Assembly (NCBI GenBank): GCA_001305055.1
Contig: BBZX01000001.1
Span: 434,001-498,000 of the forward strand
Direction: 5' to 3'
DNA length: 64,000 nucleotides
DNA from: Clostridia bacterium UC5.1-1C12
Lineage (GTDB): Bacteria > Bacillota_I > Bacilli_A > Erysipelotrichales > Erysipelotrichaceae
Part shown: in pieces, positions 55,022 through 63,555 of the stretch
Numbering within the stretch: position 1 is the stretch's first letter
Layout of the letters: every line of letters starts with the position of its first letter
The notes under the pieces: generated by a model
The model's input: the letters and a program-made list of their open reading frames with translations, nothing else
Database searches by the model: none
Told to the model about the DNA's origin: nothing
Translations under genes and position numbers: made by a program

Positions 55022-56113
55022 TTATGCTGCCGAATCATGATTTGCAATCCCCATCAAAAGACCTAATGAGCCCATCATTACCACCAGTGACGAGCCGCCA
55101 TAGGAGAACAGCGGCAGGGTAATGCCAGTTACCGGAAACAGACCGACAACGACACCCAGATTAATCAGTACCTGGATAGCAAATAATGAGATAATGCCGA
55201 TGGCTACATAAGCCAGATACGCATTTGTTGAATTCTTTGCGATCTTCACACCCTCATAGATAATCAATATATAGAGCAGGATCAGCAGCGCACAGCCGAT
55301 GAATCCCCATTCCTCCGCAAATATAGCAAAGATAAAATCGGTCTGCGGTTCCGGCAAATAGAAATGCTTTTGCACCGAGGCATCAAAACCCTTCCCCAAT
55401 AAACCACCCGGCGCGATGGCAAACAGTGACTGAATGATCTGAAAGCCGCTCCCTAAAGGGTCTTGCCATGGATCAATAAAAGATGTAATTCTGGCCAAAC
55501 GATAAGGCGCCGATAAGATCAAAGCGCCAAAACCTAGAATCCCTAAAAAGCCGACCCGTACAAAATAGCTGAGCGGGCTGTCGGCGGCCAAGACCATCAC
55601 CACGATCGAACAAACCATAACGATGCCGCTGCCAAAATCCGGCTGCAGCAGGATCAATAAAAAACCTCCCAGCGTCATTGCAGCAACCATTAATAGATCC
55701 TTCATAAAGCTTCTAATCCGGCTGCGGGACGCCAGCCATTGAGCACACATCAAAATAATCGCTATCTTAAAAAATTCTGAAGGCTGCACAAGCAATGAAC
55801 CAACGCCAAACCAGCTGCGGCTGCCATTGCGCTGTACCCCTAATCCCGGTATTAAAACCAGGACCAGTGATGCCATACAAGCCAGATAGATACCTTTATT
55901 ATGTGCCTTTAGCTTCATTAAATCGACTTTTGATGCCATCATCATCACAAAAACACCGATAAAAGCAAAAACTGCCTGCCGTTTAATAAAATATGCGGCA
56001 TCATTAAACTTGTATAAAGCCCAAACTCGGCTTGAACTGCCGATTGTCAGAATCCCTAATAATGTACATAACAAAATATAAACTGTCATTTTACGGCATT
56101 TCTTAGTAAACAA
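55022..56113 (-). CDS. ftsW: SEDS-family peptidoglycan polymerase FtsW/SpoVE
   Basis: A 363-residue protein with about ten membrane helices. RNGSRSWFGVGSLLVQPSEF, LLQPDFGSGIVMV (catalytic Asp) and the C-terminal GITLPLFSYGGSSLV are SEDS signatures, and the murG neighbour favours FtsW/SpoVE over RodA. The likely start is TTG (56111-56113) 5 bases after GAGGTGG; that Shine-Dalgarno sequence lies in the 3' arm of the upstream terminator. ATG at 56089 is the alternative. The frame is intact. Confidence 0.9.
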   Translation of the reverse strand: MFTKKCRKMTVYILLCTLLGILTIGSSSRVWALYKFNDAAYFIKRQAVFAFIGVFVMMMASKVDLMKLKAHNKGIYLACMASLVLVLIPGLGVQRNGSRSWFGVGSLLVQPSEFFKIAIILMCAQWLASRSRIRSFMKDLLMVAAMTLGGFLLILLQPDFGSGIVMVCSIVVMVLAADSPLSYFVRVGFLGILGFGALILSAPYRLARITSFIDPWQDPLGSGFQIIQSLFAIAPGGLLGKGFDASVQKHFYLPEPQTDFIFAIFAEEWGFIGCALLILLYILIIYEGVKIAKNSTNAYLAYVAIGIISLFAIQVLINLGVVVGLFPVTGITLPLFSYGGSSLVVMMGSLGLLMGIANHDSAA

Positions 56114-56144
56114 AAAACCACCTCATTGAAGTTTATGAAGTGGT
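56111..56144 (-). terminator. Terminator of yitT overlapping the ftsW start signal
   Basis: ACCACTTCAT / ATGAGGTGGT arms (one mismatch) on the minus strand, followed by T6. The 3' arm contains the GAGGTGG used by ftsW, so hairpin formation would both stop transcription and hide that site. Confidence 0.65.
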
Positions 56145-56180
56145 AAGAAGAATAAAAACTAAAAGTCAGATTATTCTTCA

Positions 56181-57044
56181 TTAATTAATCGGTTCCTGAT
56201 AAAAACGTCCTTCCAGACTGTTGGTTTTCATTACATTTATAAATGCCTTATCATCAACAAGATGAACAAAACGGATAACCTCTTTCAACTCCTCAGTCGA
56301 AATTACCGTATAAAGTAAAGTTCTCGGCTGATTTGAATAACAGCCGTGACCCTCAAATCGCGTAATGCCATGATGCGTATAAATCATCAGCTTCTCAGAG
56401 AGATCATCGGGCTTACTGGTGATAATATGCACCGTAACCTTTTTATAACGCACATGCAAAGCGCCGACCACCTGCGTCGATACAAACTGGAAGATAATCG
56501 AATATAAAGCTTGATTCCAGTCGAACAATAAACCGGCTACAACCAGCATGACTGCATTTAATCCAAGCACATAATTCCATGCCGGTGCATGCAGCTTATC
56601 GGATAAGTAGACCGCGATAAAATCAGTACCGCCGCTGCTGGCTTTGCCTCTTAACGCAAATGCGATGCCGACGCCATTGAAAATACCGCCGAAAACGGCA
56701 ATCAGCAATGGATCATACGTCAGCGGTGTAGAAGGCAGAAAATCGACAAAAATACCGGTCAGCAAAATCATCAGACATGAATAAATCGTAAAACGTTTGC
56801 CGATCGTTTTATATCCGATAATCGCAGGTACGGCATTTAACGTGATGTTGATGAATGAATAAGACACACTTACATTAAAATACTCATCAGCAATACGCTG
56901 AATCATTACTGTCAGACCTGTAAAGCCGCCCGGAAATAAATTCCCCGCTCTTACAAAGGTTTTAATATTAACAGCCATGATAAGCGCACCGATAATAACA
57001 CAGATCAGTGTAAACAGATCCTTCTTTGTTTTCTTATTTATCAT
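56181..57044 (-). CDS. YitT family membrane protein (DUF161 and DUF2179)
   Basis: A 287-residue protein with five or six membrane helices in residues 10-200 (AGNLFPGGFTGLTVMIQRI; GKASSGGTDFIAVYLSDK are family blocks) and a cytoplasmic DUF2179 domain at the C-terminus (THHGITRFEGHGCYSNQPRT). The family is widespread and its substrate is unknown. A good promoter lies at 57079-57106. Confidence 0.88.
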   Translation of the reverse strand: MINKKTKKDLFTLICVIIGALIMAVNIKTFVRAGNLFPGGFTGLTVMIQRIADEYFNVSVSYSFINITLNAVPAIIGYKTIGKRFTIYSCLMILLTGIFVDFLPSTPLTYDPLLIAVFGGIFNGVGIAFALRGKASSGGTDFIAVYLSDKLHAPAWNYVLGLNAVMLVVAGLLFDWNQALYSIIFQFVSTQVVGALHVRYKKVTVHIITSKPDDLSEKLMIYTHHGITRFEGHGCYSNQPRTLLYTVISTEELKEVIRFVHLVDDKAFINVMKTNSLEGRFYQEPIN

Positions 57045-57078
57045 GATAAACCTCTAATTTCCTTTAATCAGCAAACTT

Positions 57079-57106
57079 ATTATACACGTTCTGCCTTTAT
57101 TTACAA
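57079..57106 (-). promoter_or_regulatory. Promoter of the YitT-family gene
   Basis: On the minus strand TTGTAA (57101-57106) and TATAAT (57079-57084) with a 16-base spacer, 35 bases before the start codon. Confidence 0.6.
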
Positions 57107-57176
57107 CCATTTCTAAAAAATTTCCCCATCATTGTGCGAGCTTGGCAAATAATCGGCAGTGCGCCTGCTGATTAGG

Positions 57177-57716
57177 CTAATCTAGGATTTTATAACGGCG
57201 CTGTTTGACAAAATCATCCACTCGGCGGCATCGATCAGTCTGTTGGCGGATCATCCGCACATCAAACGCAAAGCTATAACTCGCCTTTGACTTTGACTGA
57301 TCAGGCCTGGCTAATGCACGCTGAATCATTCTTTCTGAAAAAGAAGCACGGCGGCCAAACTCAAGCGTTGATTGTTCAGCATTGCCGCTGATACGTCTTA
57401 CTGCATAATAATTGATCCAGATACAGTCTTTATCCCTTAAAGATTTTAAGGGATAAAGAAGCAGCCAGTTCTCTTTAATTAATACCGGTATTTTCTGTTT
57501 AAAGCCATGATTCATAGACACCGCTTTGCGGCAGCCATCAAAATCAAGCTCATGATGAGCGCATAATTCCTTGATCAGCTTCAATGCCGAACAGTCTGCA
57601 CGCTCTGTTTCAACCCTCCCCCATTTTACGTCTTCATAAATAATGGTACACTCTTCATCGTTACCTTGAATAAAGTAAATAATCTTACATTCCCCTTTCT
57701 TCTCGCACAATACCAT
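57177..57716 (-). CDS. ComK-like competence regulator
   Basis: About 179 residues from the ATG ending at 57716. The start is uncertain: AAAGGGG occurs 15-20 bases inside, and a longer raw frame runs through the ridA terminator. The core KIPVLIKENWLLLYPLKSLR followed by CIWINYYAVRRI and STLEFGRRASFSERMIQRAL resembles ComK, where a KxPI segment precedes a Cys-Trp-Ile block and a conserved xxxFxxG. ComK activates DNA-uptake genes in bacilli. None of those genes is in the window. Confidence 0.6.
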   Translation of the reverse strand: MVLCEKKGECKIIYFIQGNDEECTIIYEDVKWGRVETERADCSALKLIKELCAHHELDFDGCRKAVSMNHGFKQKIPVLIKENWLLLYPLKSLRDKDCIWINYYAVRRISGNAEQSTLEFGRRASFSERMIQRALARPDQSKSKASYSFAFDVRMIRQQTDRCRRVDDFVKQRRYKILD

Positions 57717-57803
57717 TGTACCATGGAACTGCACAGCGAGGACTTTAATTTTACAATTAACTGTAAGATTATGATTCAAAAGCCGCAGAAATTGATTGTC
57801 ATA

Positions 57804-57828
57804 AGAAAAAAGTGCATTTCTGCACTTT
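57804..57828 (-). terminator. Terminator of ridA
   Basis: AAAGTGCA-GAAA-TGCACTTT on the minus strand followed by T6, overlapping the ridA stop codon. Confidence 0.8.
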
Positions 57829-58309
57829 ATTGACAACCTTCGCAATCAGAACCGCAGCCGCCTTCGGAGCCACAGCCGCCACAGCCGCCGCCACAGCTTG
57901 AAGCTGCCATCTGCTGCTCATAAATCAGCGTATCGATAACCAAACATTCAATTTCCACCTTAGCACCCTTGGGCAATGCGGCTACCTGCACACAGCTGCG
58001 GGCTGGATATGGAGCGGTAAATGCCTCAGCATAAGCCTCATTGAATTCATTAAATTCATTCAAATCTGTCATAAATACGGTTGTCTTAACAACATGACGC
58101 AATTCCAAATTCATTTCAGCTAATACATTTTCAAGATTAGCGATAGCCTGTTGAGTCTGTTCCTTAATGGTTGTCCCAACGATATCGCCGCTTTTTGGAT
58201 CAGCCGGAAGCTGTCCGGATACATATACGAAATCACCTAATTTTACAGCCGGTGAATAGGGTCCGATTGCTTCCGGTCCATTAGCTGGTTTAATCGCTTG
58301 TAAAAACAT
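57827..58309 (-). CDS. ridA: RidA family deaminase with cysteine-rich C-terminal tail
   Basis: A 160-residue protein from the ATG ending at 58309, after AGAGGAGGATTTC. Residues 1-125 are a complete RidA domain: IGPYSPAVKLGDFVYVSGQL, the catalytic Arg in YPARSCVQVAALPKGAKVEI, and the closing Glu. RidA hydrolyses reactive enamines/imines such as 2-aminoacrylate. The last 24 residues are an added tail with six Cys in Gly-rich spacing (SSCGGGCGGCGSEGGCGS, then DCEGCQ). The tail is followed at once by a normal stop and terminator, so it is not a frameshift artefact. Confidence 0.88.
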   Translation of the reverse strand: MFLQAIKPANGPEAIGPYSPAVKLGDFVYVSGQLPADPKSGDIVGTTIKEQTQQAIANLENVLAEMNLELRHVVKTTVFMTDLNEFNEFNEAYAEAFTAPYPARSCVQVAALPKGAKVEIECLVIDTLIYEQQMAASSCGGGCGGCGSEGGCGSDCEGCQ

Positions 58310-58320
58310 GAAATCCTCCT

Positions 58321-58467
58321 CTACCATTCGCGGTAAAACTTACCTGCCAGTGTTCTTTTCTTTTTAAGCCTTTTCTGAAGCAGATGATTGATAGATGTAA
58401 AAACAATGCCGCCGATCAGTCCAAGCAGACATAAGATCGACAATAAGTCATTAATATTTTCAATCAT
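58321..58467 (-). CDS. Small membrane protein upstream of ridA
   Basis: A 48-residue protein from the ATG ending at 58467, preceded by AGAGGTGATTTG. One membrane helix (LLSILCLLGLIGGIVFTSI) is followed by a strongly basic tail (LLQKRLKKKRTLAGKFYREW). It lies 11 bases before ridA. No family recognised. Confidence 0.6.
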   Translation of the reverse strand: MIENINDLLSILCLLGLIGGIVFTSINHLLQKRLKKKRTLAGKFYREW

Positions 58468-58601
58468 CAAATCACCTCTTTTGATATTATACGATAAAAG
58501 CAGTGAAATTTCAAACGAAGTACACAATGGCTATTCTAAATAATGCAGCAATTCACTGATTCTATACATTAATAAATTTCCAAAATTTCTCAACATCAAT
58601 T

Positions 58602-58631
58602 TTGGATAATGATTTTAGCTTTGTCTACAAT
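58602..58631 (+). promoter_or_regulatory. Promoter of the DUF3892-type gene
   Basis: TTGGAT (58602-58607) and TACAAT (58626-58631) with an 18-base spacer, 19 bases before the start codon. Confidence 0.5.
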
Positions 58632-58650
58632 AACATCAGGAGGTAAAAAA

Positions 58651-58902
58651 ATGAAAAAATCTTCTAAAGAAAGCTCTAAGCAAGAAAAGTTTGTAGCTGC
58701 ACGTCGTAACCCTGATGGTACTTTAAAGGAATTTAAATCAAATACTGGAAAAGTATACGATTACGAACAAGCACTGGAAGCTGTTGAAAACGGAATGATT
58801 GAAAACGCTCTGCCATTTACTGGCCGTGATGGCGCTCGTCATATCCGTGGTATCAACGATGGCGATGAGTCAACTAACTTATCTAACTTAAAAGAATTCT
58901 AA
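58651..58902 (+). CDS. DUF3892-type small protein
   Basis: An 83-residue protein from ATG 58651 after CAGGAGGT. The phrases VAARRNPDGTLKEFKSNTGK and GARHIRGINDGDESTNLSNL match the DUF3892 pattern from memory. The first 12 residues are Lys/Ser-rich. It is monocistronic, between a promoter and a terminator, on the strand opposite its neighbours. Function unknown. Confidence 0.75.
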   Translation: MKKSSKESSKQEKFVAARRNPDGTLKEFKSNTGKVYDYEQALEAVENGMIENALPFTGRDGARHIRGINDGDESTNLSNLKEF

Positions 58903-58922
58903 TTAATAGAGTTCAGACATTG

Positions 58923-58958
58923 AAAAAAGTCATGGTGAATATTCACTGTGACTTTTTT
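58923..58958. terminator. Terminator shared by convergent genes
   Basis: AGTCATGGTGAAT / ATTCACTGTGACT arms with flanking A6 and T6, so it works in both directions. It ends the DUF3892-type gene and overlaps the likely stop of the convergent GH3 gene. Confidence 0.75.
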
Positions 58959-60145
58959 AATAGATTAAATTTAATGACAGCTTCCAGTTTAGAATTCGCA
59001 GCACTGATTCATTTAAGCGCACCTCACTGACCTTGCCTCATCAACTGCCTGCTTCATTGCCGCTGCTCCCGCTTTGAAATCGGTAATGATTAATAAATCA
59101 TTGCCCGCCAGAAATGCCTCAACACTTGGTTCCTGACCGTCCGTAAACTTACGGATAGCCTGCATCGATAAGTCATCGCTCATGATAACGCCTTGAAAAT
59201 GGAGTTCATTGCGCAATAAGTTATGGATCGTCAGCGATAAAGAAGCCGGCACATCATCAAAACAGGTAACAATGTTATGAGCGACTAAGATGGCCGGCAC
59301 CTGATGTTCAATACCGGCTTTAAAGGGGATAAAATCCTGATTATAAAAAACTTCCTGTGCCCGTTCATCTACAGCAATATCTTCATGGGTATCAATATTA
59401 TTGCCGTAACCGGGAAAATGTTTCAGACAGGAACCGATTTGCATCTCATTCATCGCATCAACAACCGCCGCCACATAAGCAGCTGTCCCCTCACTGTCTA
59501 AGCCAACCGTCCGCGGATACATATAGTCCTCAGGATTATCAGTCACATCGCTACCGGTGCCAGATTTACATTGATGCCAAGCGCCAGCAGATAGCTGCTC
59601 TTGGTTTTGGCATCTTGACTGACCTCCGCCAGACCGCCTTCATTATATAATGCCTGCGGGCTTGGAAAAGGAGACGGTACTAAGGCCGGATTCCAGGATA
59701 CACGATTAACAATACCGCCCTCCTCATCAACACCTATCAGTAAGGGAAGCTTGCTCATAGACTGCAGCAGCGTATTCTTATCAATCACTTCCTGACTGGT
59801 TTTGCCATCCAAGTCTCTGCCAAACAAAATCACACCGCCCGGCTGCAATTCCATTACGGTATCAAGCTCTTCATCAAGCGGACAGCGGATAAAAAAGATC
59901 TGTCCGATTTTTTCTTCCAGGCTCATTTCTGAAAGCAGTTCCTCAGCACGGGTTTTCACAATCACCGGTTCACTAGGTTCAGCCGGCTTTATTGGTTCAG
60001 GTTCCGGTTCATGATCCGCTTCAACCTTTTCATCCGGCTTTAGCTGCAGCCACTGCGGACGTACGATCCATACCGCGAGCACGATGCTGCCAGCTAAAAG
60101 AAGCAGACAAAACAAGCCGAAAGCCGCCCGTTTTAAGGTATTCAC
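58957..60145 (-). CDS. Beta-N-acetylhexosaminidase-like glycoside hydrolase family 3, two frameshifts
   Basis: About 396 residues. An N-terminal anchor (FGLFCLLLLAGSIVLAVWIV) and Pro/Glu linker lead to the GH3 barrel: PLLIGVDEEGGIVNRV, KHFPGYGNNIDTHEDIA (the NagZ KHFPG-H motif, here Tyr for His) and GVIMSDDLSMQAI with the nucleophile Asp. Breaks: near 59560 (repair gives NLAPVSDVTDNPEDY) and 59040 (repair gives EAKVSEVRLNESVLRIL and a stop at 58957). Probably trims N-acetylglucosamine from cell-wall fragments at the membrane surface. Confidence 0.82.
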
Positions 60146-60736
60146 TGGATTTCCTCGATGACATCATAAGCCATCGCCTGAGGATAATCAATCAGCAGAA
60201 TCTGACAAAACGCAAAGCCATTCAGAATCAATAAGAGACCATTGGCAGCAATTAATACATAGCCAAATAAGTGAATCAATGAGAAGCCTGAAAATAAAGA
60301 GCCGGACTTCATCGCCATCATCGCTGTGATCGCAAACAGCACACAAATCAGCAAAAAGACACACAAATTCAGACAAGTCATCTTTTTCAGACTCTTTTCA
60401 AGCCGCGTTTTGGCATGACTGAAAATAACGATCATCGAAAATAAAAAGAATAAAATTTCATATAAATATAATGAACGGAAAAAGGTTGACAGCATCGGTA
60501 AAAGTGAAATTGATGTTGTTGAGATAAAATTAAGCACCATTCGTCCCAAAAAAGCCAGCTGAACGATTTTCATATTCAATAACGATACGATCTGTTCATA
60601 AGTTGCCGCTTTAATGACCACCATTCCTAAATAAAGATGCAGCGCTGTAATAAAACATAAAAGGCCATAAAAGTATAAGTGAAAACAGACAGCTGCGTTT
60701 TGCACGGGTATTTAATAAGGCATCGATCCTATTCAT
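60142..60736 (-). CDS. Hypothetical multi-pass membrane protein, frameshifted
   Basis: The ATG ending at 60736 overlaps the trmL stop and reads MNRIDALLNTRAKRSCLF, then a frame change near 60690 leads into LYFYGLLCFITALHLYLGMV. The joined protein has about 198 residues and four or five membrane helices (LYLYEILFFLFSMIVIF; LNLCVFLLICVLFAITAMM; FGYVLIAANGLLLILNGFAF). It overlaps the GH3 gene by 4 bases. No family recognised. Confidence 0.6.
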
Positions 60737-61237
60737 AGATCCAATCTTCACCTTTAATTGCTTCAACCCGGCTCAGACCTGGATAATCAAGCTGGCGAAG
60801 TGCTTCATAAACGATGATTGCCGCGCAGTTGGACAGATTCAGCGAACGGGCGCTGGCCTTCATCGGCAAACGCATGCAATGATCCAGATCCTTGCTTAAA
60901 ATAGATTTAGGAATACCGGTGCTTTCCTTCCCTAAGATAAAATACAGATCACCCTTGCATTCGGTAAAGTCAAACTGCGATGGGGCCTTCTTTCCATAGC
61001 GGGTCAGATAATAATAATGCTCAGCGGGGTTTTACTGACAAAATCATTCCATGACGGATGAATTTCATAATCTAATTCACTGATGTAATCCATGCCGGCA
61101 CGGCGCAGATGCTGTTCATCAAGTGAAAAGCCTAGGGGTTCGATCAGATGCAGCTTACAGCCGGCTGCCATGCATGTACGCATCATATTACCGGTATTCT
61201 GAGGAATTTCCGGCTCATATAAAACTACATGAATCAT
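60729..61237 (-). CDS. trmL: tRNA (cytidine/uridine-2'-O)-methyltransferase TrmL, frameshifted
   Basis: About 170 residues from the ATG ending at 61237, after AAGGAGGCAGAT. A base missing from the CCCC run at 61026-61029 (repair gives SKTPAEHYYYLTRYGKK) causes the break. SPOUT motifs: IHVVLYEPEIPQNTGNMMRT, LIEPLGFSLDEQHLRRAGMDY, LGKESTGIPKSIL and RSLNLSNCAAIIVYEALRQL, which form the trefoil knot. It methylates the wobble base of tRNA-Leu. Confidence 0.9.
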
Positions 61238-61238
61238 T

Positions 61239-61822
61239 TTATCTGCCTCCTTCAAGATATTCCACACATTGTTTCAATGCGCGGCCGCGGTGTGATACTG
61301 CATTTTTCATTTCATCGCTCACATTTGCCAAGGTTGTGCCGTAAGGCGGATAATAGAAAATCGGATCATAGCCAAAACCATGCTCACCGATAATTGTTTC
61401 CGCGATTTCACCCAAGACTTCGCCTTTAAACACATGCTCAGTGCCATCTTCTTCGACATAAGCAATCGCGCAGACAAACTGTGCCCCGCGCGGCTTTCCT
61501 TTTACCGCTTCAATGATCGCATTGTTTTTACTGTATAGCTCGTATCATGCCCCATGAAACGCGCACTGTATACACCGGGTGCTCCATCCATCGCATCAAC
61601 CGCTAATCCGGAATCATCAGCCATAACCGCGGTATGAAACATCTCATGAAGCGTCCGTGCCTTTATTAAAGAATTCTCTTCAAAAGTTGTTCCGGTTTCA
61701 TCGATTTCTACCGGTTCATCAAGATCCAGACAGCTTTTGATCGTATAACCTAACGGTTCTAACATTTTCTTAAATTCCTCAACCTTATGCAGATTGCTTG
61801 TGGCAATTAATATTTCTTTCAT
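61239..61822 (-). CDS. rdgB: XTP/dITP diphosphatase (RdgB/HAM1), frameshifted
   Basis: About 195 residues. ILIATSNLHKVEEFKKML at the N-terminus, ETGTTFEENSLIKARTL and VMADDSGLAVDAMDGAPGVY are HAM1 signatures; GEHGFGYDPIFYYPPYG and AVSHRGRAL complete the C-terminal part. The break near 61530 lies between SYTVK and NNAIIEAVKGKPRG, at a T5 run. It removes inosine and xanthosine triphosphates from the nucleotide pool. It overlaps the radical SAM gene by 4 bases. Confidence 0.92.
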
Positions 61823-63476
61823 ATTTTCTCAATCCTTTCCTTTTCTTTAATCAGCCAGCGCTTTGGATAAGTCTGACTGGCATTATATACACATACTTGG
61901 TAACAGATCCCCTCTGAATACGCATACTCCGCACAGCCATAATGGTATAGCTCATTCTGGGTGCTTTCATGAGCATCGATCAGCAGCTGAAAACATTGCT
62001 TCATTGTTTCATGATCAACACGATACGTGTTCCATCGTTTCGGCTTTTGTTTAAACAAACGCATATAATCACTCATTAAGACAGCCTCCACAAGTCTTTC
62101 ATCACAATCACTCAGTTCCTGTTTCAGAATCAGAAACAAATCATGGTCATGATAGCGCCGTTCGTATTCAGCTAAGCGCTGACCTAAAGCCATAAATAAG
62201 CTGAATGCGTTCGCTCTTAGCTTTAGCTTTAAGAAAGTATCGATGGCAGTGCGGCATTTACCGCTGTTCCAAAATTTCTCAACTGCCAAGCTGTATGGTT
62301 GATTACGCGAAGTTCTTCTTTGCTGAGCCACTTCGTCGATAAAATCTCATATGGCGGATCGCTGTCATAATCAAAATCATAGAATTCAGCTTTTCGTTTC
62401 AGGCCGGTTCCTTTAAGCAGCTTCAAGATTCCTAATTGAAGTTCACTCGCTTTTAAGGAGAACAATTCATTAAAAGAAGCATTAAAGGATGCTAAGCCTT
62501 CATAAGGCAGACCGGCAATCAAGTCTACATGAAGAATAAGACCTGCCTCACGCATGCGATGAATGACTTCCTTCAGCCGTTCATTGTTCTGAATCCTGCC
62601 TACTGCCTTTAATGTATTGCCATTAAATGACTGAACACCTACCTCAAAGCGAAAACGGCTTTTATCTGCCTCATTAGTGAAGAATGCCAGCAGCTCCTCA
62701 CTCAAGGTTTCCGCTACAACCTCAAACTGAAAGATTTGCCCTGTACAATGCTGATTGATGTAGCGGGCAATCCGCAATGCCCGTTTAGGATCGGTATTAA
62801 AGGTGCGGTCAAGAAATTTTACCTGACGTACCCTGCTTTGACTGATCTTCGCAAGCTCTTTAAAGATATAAGCCTCTGAAAACTGACGTACCCGCTTATC
62901 CGTTGAGCTAAGACAATATTCACAGCCATACGGACAGCCGCGGCTGGTTTCAAAATATAAATAACGTTTATCCATATCCACTTCATCAAAAGGAAGAAAA
63001 TAAGGACTCTCACATGCTTCATTGAAATTCAGATCACTGTAAGCATAGGTCGTATCAGGATAAGCCAATGTATTTATCCCTAAAATAGGATGCGGATTTT
63101 GATCGATTAAGGATTGAATATATTCCCAGACACTCAATTCTCCCTCACCGATACTAATGGCATCAACGCCCTCCTGAAGCAGCGACTCTGATTCAAAAGT
63201 CACTTCAGGACCGCCTACTAAAACCGTACATGGATGATGCTGCTTCAACTCCTTGATCAAGAGCCGGGTTTGTTTAATATTCCAAATATAACAGCTAAAG
63301 CAGTAAACATCTGCCTTTTGCGCAATCAGCCAATCAAGCACCTTTTCATGAGCATCCTTAATGGTAAATTCTTTTAATACGACCTGCTCTTTGATCGGCG
63401 AGGTTACATAAAGCCAGCGCAGAGCTAAATTCTTATGGATATATTTTGCATTTAAAGTTGTCAGCACGACCTTCAT
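61819..63476 (-). CDS. B12-binding radical SAM protein with DUF4080, frameshifted
   Basis: About 553 residues after one repair near 62270 (AWQL joined to EKFWNSGKCRTAIDTFLKLK). The N-terminal 130 residues are a cobalamin-binding fold (KADVYCFSCYIWNIKQTRLL; VLVGGPEVTFE). The radical SAM core has the cluster motif RGCPYGCEYCLSS and the FEVGVQSFN and DLIAGLPYEG blocks. The C-terminal 170 residues correspond to DUF4080. The substrate is unknown. AAGGTGAAGTT precedes the ATG. Confidence 0.85.
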
Positions 63477-63555
63477 AACTTCACCTTCTTCAATTCTCTA
63501 CGCCCTATTATACTAAAATTCAGTCAAATATGCTATCATTGGTACAGGTGATTTT

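Noticed and set aside
63485..63555. TTGACT and TATAAT upstream of the radical SAM gene as a promoter
   Set aside because: The two hexamers are only 9 bases apart, too close for sigma-A.
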